Source: CAYUZU01 sp964448675
GTDB lineage: Bacteria; Planctomycetota; Phycisphaerae; UBA1845; Fen-1342
DNA length: 24,768 nt
Assembly (NCBI GenBank): GCA_964448675.1
Contig: CAYUZU010000043.1
Location: forward strand, 1 to 24,768
Direction: 5' to 3'
A program made the position numbers and the translations under genes. A model generated the notes under the pieces. That model did not search any database. It was given only the letters and a program-made list of their open reading frames with translations, and was not told where the DNA came from. Positions 1-8,635 of the stretch are shown here, piece after piece. Positions within the stretch are counted from its first letter, which is position 1. Every line of letters starts with the position of its first letter.

Positions 1-339
1 CTTGGATTAGCCGCTCAGGTGGCCTGCGCTGACGACGTCCAGCTGTGTGAGCTGGGAGTCGTGGGCCGGCACCTTCGGCGGAACTCGTCGGCTTGGTCAC
101 CCGGTTCTTTGCTGACCGCCACGGCCGGGCATCCGTAGCCCCCGCTGCCCGCCGCTGCCACTGCGAGCCTTTGAGCCCAGTGAGACCACTTTCCAGGCTC
201 GCCCATCCATGAAGAACCCTGCGGGGCACTCGACCCGACAGGCCCGCCGAACCGGTTGACAGTAACCGCCAATAACTGTGAAATAGCAGATGCTCAACGG
301 CGGGGCCCCGCAAGCTGGCCTCCCCCTTTGGATTGCGAT
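1..339. other. Leading non-coding stretch
   Basis: No convincing gene is seen here. The open frames on both strands have low-complexity translations and no recognisable domain. The only supportable element is the promoter-like sequence at 256-284. The stretch probably represents the left flank of the defence island, but the chromosomal context to the left lies outside the window. Confidence 0.5.
256..284 (+). promoter_or_regulatory. Candidate sigma70-type promoter for the HTH gene
   Basis: A perfect -35 hexamer TTGACA (256-261) is followed by a 17-base spacer and a 4/6 match to the -10 box, TGAAAT (279-284). It lies 55 bases upstream of the first ATG of the HTH gene and faces it, so the mRNA would carry a short leader. 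Housekeeping promoter consensus is poorly established if the host is a planctomycete, so this is a sequence match only. Confidence 0.4.
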
Positions 340-525
340 ATGAACAAAGACGGCGACAGCGTCATGACGATCACCGAGCTCTCGGCCTACCTGAAGATCT
401 CGAAATCCACGCTTTACAAACTGGCCCAGGAGGGCAAGCTGCCGGGGCAGAAGATCGGCCGGCACTGGCGGTTTCACAAGGTGGTCATTGATCGCTGGCT
501 CGGGGACAAGGAAGAACGGACATGA
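340..525 (+). CDS. Excisionase-type helix-turn-helix DNA-binding protein
   Basis: This 61-aa protein is essentially one winged helix-turn-helix of the MerR/excisionase (HTH_17) type. The pattern MTITELSAYLKISKSTLYKL, then an EGKLPGQKIGRHWRF wing and a C-terminal helix VIDRWLGDKEE, is typical of this family. Such proteins bind DNA as small regulators or as recombination directionality factors. I chose ATG 340 because it gives the usual short N-terminus; ATG 364 is a close alternative. Neither has a strong Shine-Dalgarno sequence. It sits 233 bases upstream of the helicase gene in the same direction and no integrase is present, so a transcriptional role for the downstream island is inferred over an excisionase role. 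Confidence 0.8.
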   Translation: MNKDGDSVMTITELSAYLKISKSTLYKLAQEGKLPGQKIGRHWRFHKVVIDRWLGDKEERT

Positions 526-758
526 GGAATTGGAGCGTCTGCAACTCACAGTCGACAGCACCGTTTACGCAGCCGACGACGATATTGGCTGCGCAGCGGC
601 ATCCCGTACGGCTGCGACCTGATCTGACGTGCCCACCGGCCATAATCAGGGATGTTCTGCGCGATTCGTGGGGCGAAGCCTTCCGCGGCGCGTCGAGCAG
701 CCGTTTGAGCGCCAGTACTGGAGATCAGCAGGAGCAACGCGTACAACGGGGCTGAATC
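526..758. other. Gap between HTH gene and defence operon
   Basis: This 233-base gap has no supportable gene. A 77-codon frame (522-755) overlaps the HTH stop but its translation resembles no family. The gap is the likely site for the promoter and operator of the large + strand operon. No clear -35/-10 pair is visible. A GGGG run about 7 bases before ATG 759 is the only ribosome-binding candidate. Confidence 0.4.
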
Positions 759-3700
759 ATGGCTCGACTTGAAGACTTGACCAGGGGGGCTGTCGTCAGA
801 GGCATTTTGCCTGACGGCTTCGTGACTGTCATCGATATTCGCTGGATCGGCTCGGTTGCCGTCGAGCTGACGTACAAGGACAGCGCCGGTCAGCTCGGAC
901 ATGAGTTGATTTACCGCGACCGCGAGAGTGAGATCGAGATCCAGACAACTGGGCGGCCCTGGAGTTTCGATGGCGATTCTGAGCTATTCCGCCTTGTGTC
1001 GGAGGCGCACCGAATTCGCTTAGCATACCTGTTCGATCCACTCCTGGCGGTGCACACCTCATTGGTTGAGCCACTTCCGCATCAGATCACGGCCGTCTAC
1101 GAGACCATGCTCCCGCGTCAGCCGCTTCGATTCTTGTTGGCTGATGATCCCGGGGCCGGCAAGACAATCATGGCAGGCCTTCTCATCAAGGAGCTCACCT
1201 CGAGGGGCGACCTGCAACGATGTCTCATCGTATGTCCGGGAAACCTCGTCGAGCAGTGGCAAGACGAACTCTATCGTAGATTCCATCTCCCCTTCGAGAT
1301 TATGACGAACGACAAGTACGAGTCGGCGCGTACAGGCAATTGGTTCCACGAGAATCCGCTTGCCGTCTGCCGTCTCGACAAACTCAGTCGCAATGAGGAC
1401 GTTCAGGACAAGCTGCGCGCAACAGATTGGGATTTGATCGTCTGTGATGAAGCGCACAAGATGAGTGCATCGTTCTGGGGCGGCGAGATCAAACGCACCA
1501 AGCGATACCAGCTGGGCCAGTTTCTCTCGTCGCTAACTCGGCACTTCCTACTCCTGACCGCGACACCTCATAATGGCAAAGAAGAGGATTTTCAGCTGTT
1601 CATGGCGCTGCTGGACGGCGACCGATTCGAAGGCAAATTCCGAGACGGCGTGCACTCCGTCGACGTCTCTGACCTGATGCGACGGATGATCAAGGAGGAC
1701 CTGCTCAAGTTTGATGGCAAGCCGCTTTTCCCTGAGCGACGAGCGTACACGGTCGAATATCGCTTGTCCGATGCCGAAGCCGAGTTATATGCGAAGGTCA
1801 CGGAGTATGTGCGCGAGGAATTCAACCGGGCGGAGCAACTCGCAAACGACGGCCGAAAGGGCACCGTAGGATTCGCCTTGACGATTCTGCAGCGACGCCT
1901 CGCCTCTTCCCCGGAAGCCATCTATCAATCGCTACGTCGCAGAAGAGAGCGGTTAGAGAAGCGATGCCGTGAGACTGAACTGCTGAAACGAGGAGCCGAG
2001 GTCCGGCTGGAATGGGGTAGAGACATACCGAGTCTCACATCGGATGACCTTGACGACCTCGAAGATGCACCGGACGACGAGGTTGAGGCGACGGAGGAGC
2101 GCGTCGTTGATCAAGCCTCGGCGGCGAGGACGATTGCCGAACTGCGAACGGAAATCGGGATTCTGGCCGACCTGGAACAGTTGGCGTTACGCGTAAGACA
2201 GTCTGGGTGCGACCGCAAGTGGGACGAGTTGTCTAGGCTGCTGCAGAACCAGACCGAGATGTTCGACGCGCATGGCCATCGCCGAAAGCTGATCATCTTC
2301 ACCGAGCATCGCGATACGTTGAACTACCTGCGTGATCGCATCGGCTCGCTCATTGGCAAGCCGGAAGTGGTGGTCACGATCCATGGCGGCATGGGTCGTG
2401 AAGAGCGTCAGAAGGCTCAGTCGGTGTTCACGCAAGACCGGGACATCGAGGTGCTGGTTGCGACCGATGCGGCGGGGGAAGGTATCAATCTGCAGCGAGC
2501 GCATCTGATGGTGAATTACGACCTGCCTTGGAATCCGAACCGTCTCGAGCAGCGTTTCGGCCGTATTCACAGAATCGGCCAAACCGAGGTCTGTCACTGC
2601 TGGAACCTGGTTGCTTCTGAGACCCGCGAAGGTGACGTGTATCGACGGCTACTCGAAAAACTCGATCAGGAACGGGAGGCACTTGGCGGTAAGGTATTCG
2701 ACATCCTCGGAAAGCTGACGTTTAACGATAAGCCACTGCGACAGCTCTTGTTGGAGGCAATTCGATACGGAGATCGGGCGGAGGTAAAGGAGCGCCTCAA
2801 CACGGTTGTTGATAAGTCCCTTGATCGTCGGAAACTCCGGGAACTGATCGACGAACATGCGTTGGCGCACGATTCAATGGACGCAACGCGAGTACAGTCG
2901 ATTCGAGAGGAGATGGAGCGAGCTGAGGCGAGAAGGCTCCAGCCGCATTTTATCGCCACGTTCTTCCTGGAGGCCTTTAAGCGTCTTGGGGGCGTGGCTC
3001 GGGAGCGGGAACCGAAGCGGTTTGAAGTGACGCAAGTACCGGCCGTCGTTCGCAACCGTGACCGCGTGATCGGGATGCGAGATCCAGTCCTGCAGAGGTA
3101 TGAGCGGATCACGTTCGAGAAGGAGCTGATCAATATCGCTGGTAAGCCAGTTGCTGAGTTTCTGTGTCCCGGTCACCCGCTTCTCGATGCCACGATCGAT
3201 CTCGTACTAGAACGGCACAGGGATCTGCTGAAACAGGGCGCTGTGCTCATAGATGATACTGACGCGAGCGACGAAGTGCGCGCGTTGATATACTTAGAGC
3301 ACTCTGTACAAGACGCGCGCACCGATCGCAGTGGGAACCGCCGGATCGTCTCTCGCCAGATGCAATTCGCAGAGGTATATCAGGATGGCTCCGTACACTC
3401 TGCAGGCTACGCACCGTACCTGGATTATCGACCACCCACGGATCCTGAGCATGCCGCGATGCGTAACCTCGCGGATATGGGATGGCTCCGTGCCGGAATC
3501 GAAACGCATGCGTTGGATCACGCTGTAGCGAATGTGGTGCCTAGACACTTGGACGAGGTGAAGTCACGGAAAGAGGCACTGGTCGACAAGACAGTCGCGG
3601 CGGTAAAGGCACGATTGACGGCGGAGATTAACTACTGGGACCACCGCGCCGAGCAACTGAAACAGCAAGAGCTGGCCGGGAAACCCAACGCGAAAATCAA

Positions 3701-4268
3701 CTCCGGAAAAGCGCGGCAGCGGGCGGACGATCTCACAGGGCGCCTGCAGAAGCGCATGGACGAACTAGCACAGGAGCGCCGCGTTTCACCGTTGCCGCCA
3801 AACGTAATTGGCGGGGCGATGATTGTCCCCATGGGGCTCCTGCGCAAGCTGCAAGGCATATCAGAGAGCGCAGACCCAACCCTTGGCGACAGGTCGCGAA
3901 TCGAGCTTGCGGCCATGACCGCGGTCATGGCAGCCGAACGGTCACTCGGACACGAGCCGCGTGACGTCTCGAGTGACAATTGCGGATACGACATTGAATC
4001 ACGGGATGCAACTCACGCAGCGCGGCTGCGTTTCATTGAGGTCAAGGGACGTGCGAAGGGCGCAGAAACGGTGACGGTTACCAAGAACGAGATCCTCACT
4101 GCGCTAAACAAGCCGGAGCAGTTCATTCTGGCAATCGTCGAAGTTGACGGCGAGACGGCGGTTCCCACTTACGTGCGTCAGCCGTTTGCGCGTGAGCCAG
4201 ACTTCGGCGTAACGAGTGTGAACTACAAGCTGGCAGAGCTGGCTGCACGCGGGGAGTCGCCGGCGTGA
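759..4268 (+). CDS. DrmD-like SNF2/DEAH helicase with C-terminal DUF3883-type domain
   Basis: This 1169-aa protein is a superfamily 2 helicase/translocase of the SNF2/HepA group, similar in layout to DrmD of class 1 DISARM. Walker A is DDPGAGKT at about residues 129-136 and the DEAH box is 230-233. Motif III is LLTATPHNG near 265-273. The second RecA lobe has KLIIFTEHRDT near 510 and VATDAAGEGINLQ near 566, then the Q-rRHRIGQ-type motif VI near 600. A very acidic linker lies near 430-450. The C-terminus, about residues 1065-1160, holds IEVKGRAKGAETVTVTKNE, the signature of the DUF3883 (NO VEIN C-terminal) domain, which resembles restriction-endonuclease folds. It is the first gene of a five-gene operon and its TGA overlaps the next ATG. 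It is expected to translocate on or remodel DNA during phage defence. The exact activity is inferred; the helicase family is secure. Confidence 0.9.
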   Translation: MARLEDLTRGAVVRGILPDGFVTVIDIRWIGSVAVELTYKDSAGQLGHELIYRDRESEIEIQTTGRPWSFDGDSELFRLVSEAHRIRLAYLFDPLLAVHTSLVEPLPHQITAVYETMLPRQPLRFLLADDPGAGKTIMAGLLIKELTSRGDLQRCLIVCPGNLVEQWQDELYRRFHLPFEIMTNDKYESARTGNWFHENPLAVCRLDKLSRNEDVQDKLRATDWDLIVCDEAHKMSASFWGGEIKRTKRYQLGQFLSSLTRHFLLLTATPHNGKEEDFQLFMALLDGDRFEGKFRDGVHSVDVSDLMRRMIKEDLLKFDGKPLFPERRAYTVEYRLSDAEAELYAKVTEYVREEFNRAEQLANDGRKGTVGFALTILQRRLASSPEAIYQSLRRRRERLEKRCRETELLKRGAEVRLEWGRDIPSLTSDDLDDLEDAPDDEVEATEERVVDQASAARTIAELRTEIGILADLEQLALRVRQSGCDRKWDELSRLLQNQTEMFDAHGHRRKLIIFTEHRDTLNYLRDRIGSLIGKPEVVVTIHGGMGREERQKAQSVFTQDRDIEVLVATDAAGEGINLQRAHLMVNYDLPWNPNRLEQRFGRIHRIGQTEVCHCWNLVASETREGDVYRRLLEKLDQEREALGGKVFDILGKLTFNDKPLRQLLLEAIRYGDRAEVKERLNTVVDKSLDRRKLRELIDEHALAHDSMDATRVQSIREEMERAEARRLQPHFIATFFLEAFKRLGGVAREREPKRFEVTQVPAVVRNRDRVIGMRDPVLQRYERITFEKELINIAGKPVAEFLCPGHPLLDATIDLVLERHRDLLKQGAVLIDDTDASDEVRALIYLEHSVQDARTDRSGNRRIVSRQMQFAEVYQDGSVHSAGYAPYLDYRPPTDPEHAAMRNLADMGWLRAGIETHALDHAVANVVPRHLDEVKSRKEALVDKTVAAVKARLTAEINYWDHRAEQLKQQELAGKPNAKINSGKARQRADDLTGRLQKRMDELAQERRVSPLPPNVIGGAMIVPMGLLRKLQGISESADPTLGDRSRIELAAMTAVMAAERSLGHEPRDVSSDNCGYDIESRDATHAARLRFIEVKGRAKGAETVTVTKNEILTALNKPEQFILAIVEVDGETAVPTYVRQPFAREPDFGVTSVNYKLAELAARGESPA

Positions 4269-7200
4269 TGAAACCGCCCGAGTATTTTGAGAGCGTCCGG
4301 GCTCGGGCCGCGAGACGATGGGAGCAACTTGAGCGCGATCCGGAGCTGGCCGGCCCCTGGCATCAGCTGTTCAAGCAGGTCCAAAGCCCGCGCCACGTTG
4401 TTTCTGAGCTTCTACAGAATGCTGATGATGCTGGTGCCACTGCGGCAAGCGTCTCGATTTTGGACGACGAGTTCGTGTTTGCGCATAATGGCGATGATTT
4501 CACGGAGGAGCACTTCGCGTCGTTGTGCCGATTCGGCTACTCAAACAAACGGGCGCTGCACACGATCGGGTTTCGGGGGATTGGCTTCAAGAGCACGTTT
4601 AGCCTTGGCGATGAGGTCCAGCTCTGCACGCCAACGCTCGCAATACGATTCCATCGCGATCGGTTTACACAGCCCGAGTGGCTTCGTAACACGAGCGCCA
4701 GTGGTACAGACACCCGCGTTCGAGTAGCGATTAAGGACGAGCACCGAAAGAAGGAATTAGAGAAGAACCTCAAGGAGTGGATTAAAAGCCCTGCCTCTCT
4801 GCTCTTCTTTCGGCATATACGCTCCCTTCGCATTGGGGATGACGAGGTGAGCTGGCAGTGTTCCGGCCGGGGCCCGATACCCAGTTCGGAGTGGATGGCC
4901 CTTTCGACTTGTCCGGACGATGAGTACCTGCTGATTCGCTCAGAACCAGAGCAGTTTCCCGACGATGCACTGGAAGAGATACGCCAAGAACGTATGCTCA
5001 GCGTGGACGAAGACACGCCGCTTCCGCCTTCGCATATCGAGATAGTGCTGGGGCTCGAAGGGCGTCTCTACGTGATCCTCCCGACCGGCGTCACGTCGGC
5101 ACTGCCCTTTGCATGCAATGCGCCATTCATCCAGGATCCAGCGCGCGTCAAGATCAAGGATCCTGAAACATCACCGACCAATCGGTGGTTGCTTAGCCGG
5201 GCTGGCAGGCTTGCCGCTTCTGCCATGATGGCATGGCTGAGTAACCAGTCGGCGAACCTCGCTGATCGCTGTCGCGCATACCAGTTGGTGCCCGACGTAG
5301 ACCGTGATGATGATTCTCTTGAGGGAACTTGTGCGACGATCAGCGAGGAGTCCTTCCAAGAGGCGATTGAAAATACGGTGTTTCTGCTGTCCGATGAGGG
5401 GGACTTGAGGCCATGGAGAGGCTGCACCAGTGTTCCAGAACAACTCCTCGACATCTGGTCAGCTGAGCAAGTAGTGGCGCTTTTCGGTGACGATGAGCAA
5501 TTAGTGCTTTGTCGCAAAATCCAGGAAGAGGACGTTCAGAAGCTTGAGAACTGGGACTGTATTGAGAAGGTGGACGCGGAACAGGTCATACGGACGCTCG
5601 AGTCCGATCATCTGCCTCGGCCTGATTCCTGGCGTAAGCTGCTGCAACTGTGGACGTTCGTATCCGAGCATGTCACAAGCCCGTATCGCTATCGACAGCA
5701 CCTGAGCGTACGCATTGTGCCCGTTCAGGGGGCCGACGTGCTTTACGCTGCCAAAGAAGTCGTGCGACTGGGTGAAAAGAAGCTGCTGCAGTCAGAGGAC
5801 GACTGGAAGTTCTTGTCGAGCTATCTTCTTGTTCTCAACCAGAATTGGACACGCTATCTCGCGGAGCAGCGACGACGAGCGGAAGAGAATGACGACGACG
5901 AGTTGCGAGAGCAGGTGGAAGCCGCGTACGCAGTTTTGGAGACGCTGAAGCTAACGGAAGCGAGTGATGTAACGCGAGTGATCGAGCAGGTATCACAGGG
6001 TGTTTTTGCGGAGGACGACTGCGAATTGGAGGACTGCGTCCGGCTAGCCCAGTTAGCCGCTACTCTGGGTGCTGCGGTACCACGCGGTTTTCAGTACGTG
6101 ACGCGCGATTGCTTTCGGACGCCAATTTCGGACGTCATCGTTGTCGACGAACAGGGCGATCTCGATTACTACCTCCCCGCGAACTGGCACGAAGATCATG
6201 TTCTGGATGAGGCATACACACAGCGCTTCACTTCGTGCGACGAAGACGAGTGGTGGCAATGGGTGCGATCGGGGCGAAGTGGCCTGCTGGTGTTTCCTCC
6301 GCTTCGCCAGTCGCAGCACGACATCTGGGGCCGACATTCTCTGCGTGAGACGCTGTGCGAAAGGGGCTGCAACAGTGAGCCGTACTACCCGTACAAGCCC
6401 AACCAGTTCCGCATCGACGACTGGGACTTCGACGATGCGCTGTGGAAGCACTGGCGTGACTGGGCCAAAGAGGATGAGTCTTACTGGGGAGCCCTATTCA
6501 CGCGAATTCTCCAACTTCCGTCGAGTTTCTGGTCGCGAGCTACGAATGCCCGAGCGCTGCAGGTCGCCACGACAGGCAGTACGCAGCGCGTGACGCATGA
6601 GCCCCTTCTGTCCGCCTGGATCATGAAGTTTCGGTCGTTGCCCTGTCTACCGGACACGCGCGGCCGCTACCGCTTGCCTGCCGAGCTTTTGCGTCGTACG
6701 CCCGACACCGAGTCGCTGCTCGACGTTGAACCATTTGTGCGGGCGGAGTTCGACACGGAGGCAACGCGACCGCTGCTGGACTTGCTGGGTGTGGGGAGCC
6801 GCCCGACCGGGCCCGACCGTCTGCTAGACCGCCTTCGGGCACTGGCAAGCGTCGATGATCCGCCCGTTTACGAGGTCGAAAAGTGGTACCACCGGCTCGA
6901 TCAACTCATCGACAAGTGCTCGACCGACGAAAGTGAGGAAATCCGCCAGGCCTTCACCGATGAGAAGATCATTCTCACGGAGGACGGCGAATGGGCCAAG
7001 GCCGCGGAGGTCTTCCTCGCGGCCGATGACGAAGACGTACCCGACGTCGCGCTCGTGCACGCGGCCGTGAGGCATCTCGCTCTTTGGCACAGAGTCGGCG
7101 TAGCCGACCGTCCGACGGCCGAGCGGATCATGGACTGGCTGGCCGATCTGCCATCAGGCGAAAGCCTTGAGCCGGATGAGTTGCGGCGTGTGCGATCCTT

Positions 7201-8548
7201 GCTGCCACGCTATCCCGAACGGATCTGGACCGAATGCGACCACTGGCTAAACCTCGAGGGCGAATGGACGCCGGTCGGCGACCTCAGCTATTCCCTCACG
7301 ATGCAGTCGCTCGTGGCGTGGAAGCACTTGTTTCGGCCGATCAAGCAGAAGACGGCCGACTTCCAGAAGCTGTCGGCCGACGTATGTCAGCAACACCCGT
7401 TTTCACAGCTCCGGCGGCTTGCGGATTGCATTGAAGATCGCTTCCAGGAGCAGGTGTTCGGCCTGCCCGAGCCCACGACCAAGCCGTGGCTGATCGCGCT
7501 GGGCAATGGACTGCGGCGGGTCAAACTCGACGACGAGGAAGAGACCCAACGCGTGCGGGAGTTGGCCAGCCAACTCGTCACGACCGGCTGGCAGGTGGCC
7601 ACCGGCCTCGAAACCGTGCCCTACGTGGACGGCACTCCCGCAGGCACGCCGCGCCGCATCGACGTGCTGTGGAAAGGCGCCCTGCTGTACGTCGAAGATC
7701 GCTCGGCGGCGAAGATGGCCCGCGCCGTCGCGCTAGAACTCGGACGCGTCTTTGGCCGGCAGGAAGTCACGGACGCGATCAAGCTGTGCTACGACCGCTC
7801 GCCTGACTTCGTGACCGAGTACCTGGAAGAGAACTTCACGCTCGTCTCCGCCGCGGAGGCCGGTCCGCTCGAGAGACCGGCCGAAGCGTTGGCTGGGGCG
7901 ACTTCGGTCGTAACAGATGGTGCCTTAACCGAGGTCAAGCGAGGCGAATTCAATGCGAATGACCCGATCGCGATGTTCGAAGCGCTCCTCAATGCGAGTT
8001 CTGGCGACGATAATGTGGACGAGGTAGAGCAAGCTGAAGAAAGCAGCTCGCTCGCGTGCGACGATAACGGCATCACTGCGGTGGATGAGGATGACTTCGA
8101 CGCTGAGCTCGACGACGAGCCGCAACCGCCCCCGAAACCGAAGCCATCCAAACCCGCCAAGCCACCTCTGATCGAGCGTTTCGCGCGTTGCGGCGGCTAC
8201 TTGAAGGATGGCGACGACCGGTTCTATCACCCAAACGGCGCCTGGATCGAGAGGGTCAGCGGACATGCGTTTCCGTGGGAACGGCGGTCGGCCTCCGGCG
8301 AGTTGCTCCGCTGCTACTGGCTCAAGGACCACTGCATCCAACGCGAGCCTCTGCAACTCGACGCCGAGGTCTGGGAGCTGTGCAAGAACCAGCCCGAGAA
8401 GTACGCCTTACTGCTGGTCAACGGGGACGGCGCCCCGTTCGAGATCACTGGAAGCCGCCTGAAAGCAATGTGCGACGGCGGTGAGTTGCTACTATATCCC
8501 GCCAAATACCGCTTAGTATACGGAGAAGGCACGTCGCCAGATGTTTGA
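4268..8548 (+). CDS. Sacsin/NO VEIN-type GHKL ATPase, giant defence protein
   Basis: This 1426-aa protein begins with a histidine-kinase-like (GHKL) ATPase domain of the sacsin/NOV type. The N box is ELLQNADDAGA (residues 47-57), a divergent HNGDDF replaces the usual DNGxG near 75, and the glycine loop GFRGIGFKS is at 101-109. These are the ATP and Mg binding elements. Such domains dimerise on ATP binding, as in Hsp90 and MutL. The next 1100 residues are acidic and match no family I recognise. A proline/lysine hinge (PQPPPKPKPSKPAKPP) near 1282-1297 precedes a compact C-terminal domain of about 125 residues. I chose ATG 4268, which overlaps the helicase stop as TGATG, over GTG 4265; translational coupling is likely. 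In plant NOV proteins this ATPase is fused to DUF3883, which here ends the upstream protein. The molecular role is unknown. Confidence 0.85.
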   Translation: MKPPEYFESVRARAARRWEQLERDPELAGPWHQLFKQVQSPRHVVSELLQNADDAGATAASVSILDDEFVFAHNGDDFTEEHFASLCRFGYSNKRALHTIGFRGIGFKSTFSLGDEVQLCTPTLAIRFHRDRFTQPEWLRNTSASGTDTRVRVAIKDEHRKKELEKNLKEWIKSPASLLFFRHIRSLRIGDDEVSWQCSGRGPIPSSEWMALSTCPDDEYLLIRSEPEQFPDDALEEIRQERMLSVDEDTPLPPSHIEIVLGLEGRLYVILPTGVTSALPFACNAPFIQDPARVKIKDPETSPTNRWLLSRAGRLAASAMMAWLSNQSANLADRCRAYQLVPDVDRDDDSLEGTCATISEESFQEAIENTVFLLSDEGDLRPWRGCTSVPEQLLDIWSAEQVVALFGDDEQLVLCRKIQEEDVQKLENWDCIEKVDAEQVIRTLESDHLPRPDSWRKLLQLWTFVSEHVTSPYRYRQHLSVRIVPVQGADVLYAAKEVVRLGEKKLLQSEDDWKFLSSYLLVLNQNWTRYLAEQRRRAEENDDDELREQVEAAYAVLETLKLTEASDVTRVIEQVSQGVFAEDDCELEDCVRLAQLAATLGAAVPRGFQYVTRDCFRTPISDVIVVDEQGDLDYYLPANWHEDHVLDEAYTQRFTSCDEDEWWQWVRSGRSGLLVFPPLRQSQHDIWGRHSLRETLCERGCNSEPYYPYKPNQFRIDDWDFDDALWKHWRDWAKEDESYWGALFTRILQLPSSFWSRATNARALQVATTGSTQRVTHEPLLSAWIMKFRSLPCLPDTRGRYRLPAELLRRTPDTESLLDVEPFVRAEFDTEATRPLLDLLGVGSRPTGPDRLLDRLRALASVDDPPVYEVEKWYHRLDQLIDKCSTDESEEIRQAFTDEKIILTEDGEWAKAAEVFLAADDEDVPDVALVHAAVRHLALWHRVGVADRPTAERIMDWLADLPSGESLEPDELRRVRSLLPRYPERIWTECDHWLNLEGEWTPVGDLSYSLTMQSLVAWKHLFRPIKQKTADFQKLSADVCQQHPFSQLRRLADCIEDRFQEQVFGLPEPTTKPWLIALGNGLRRVKLDDEEETQRVRELASQLVTTGWQVATGLETVPYVDGTPAGTPRRIDVLWKGALLYVEDRSAAKMARAVALELGRVFGRQEVTDAIKLCYDRSPDFVTEYLEENFTLVSAAEAGPLERPAEALAGATSVVTDGALTEVKRGEFNANDPIAMFEALLNASSGDDNVDEVEQAEESSSLACDDNGITAVDEDDFDAELDDEPQPPPKPKPSKPAKPPLIERFARCGGYLKDGDDRFYHPNGAWIERVSGHAFPWERRSASGELLRCYWLKDHCIQREPLQLDAEVWELCKNQPEKYALLLVNGDGAPFEITGSRLKAMCDGGELLLYPAKYRLVYGEGTSPDV

Positions 8549-8635
8549 ATTCCTTTACAGTGTGGCGTCCGTGGTTCCATATAGGAATGGTGGTTGTATA
8601 CGCCGAACGCGGATCCTGGAAATAGGAACGGCGCG

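Noticed and set aside
522..755. 77-codon + strand frame between the HTH and helicase genes
   Set aside because: It has no recognisable domain, no ribosome-binding site, and an unlikely amino-acid composition. A second short frame here also ends quickly.
759..4268. Calling the island a DISARM system on the basis of the DrmD-like helicase
   Set aside because: The defining drmA, drmB (DUF1998) and drmC (phospholipase D) genes are absent from the window.
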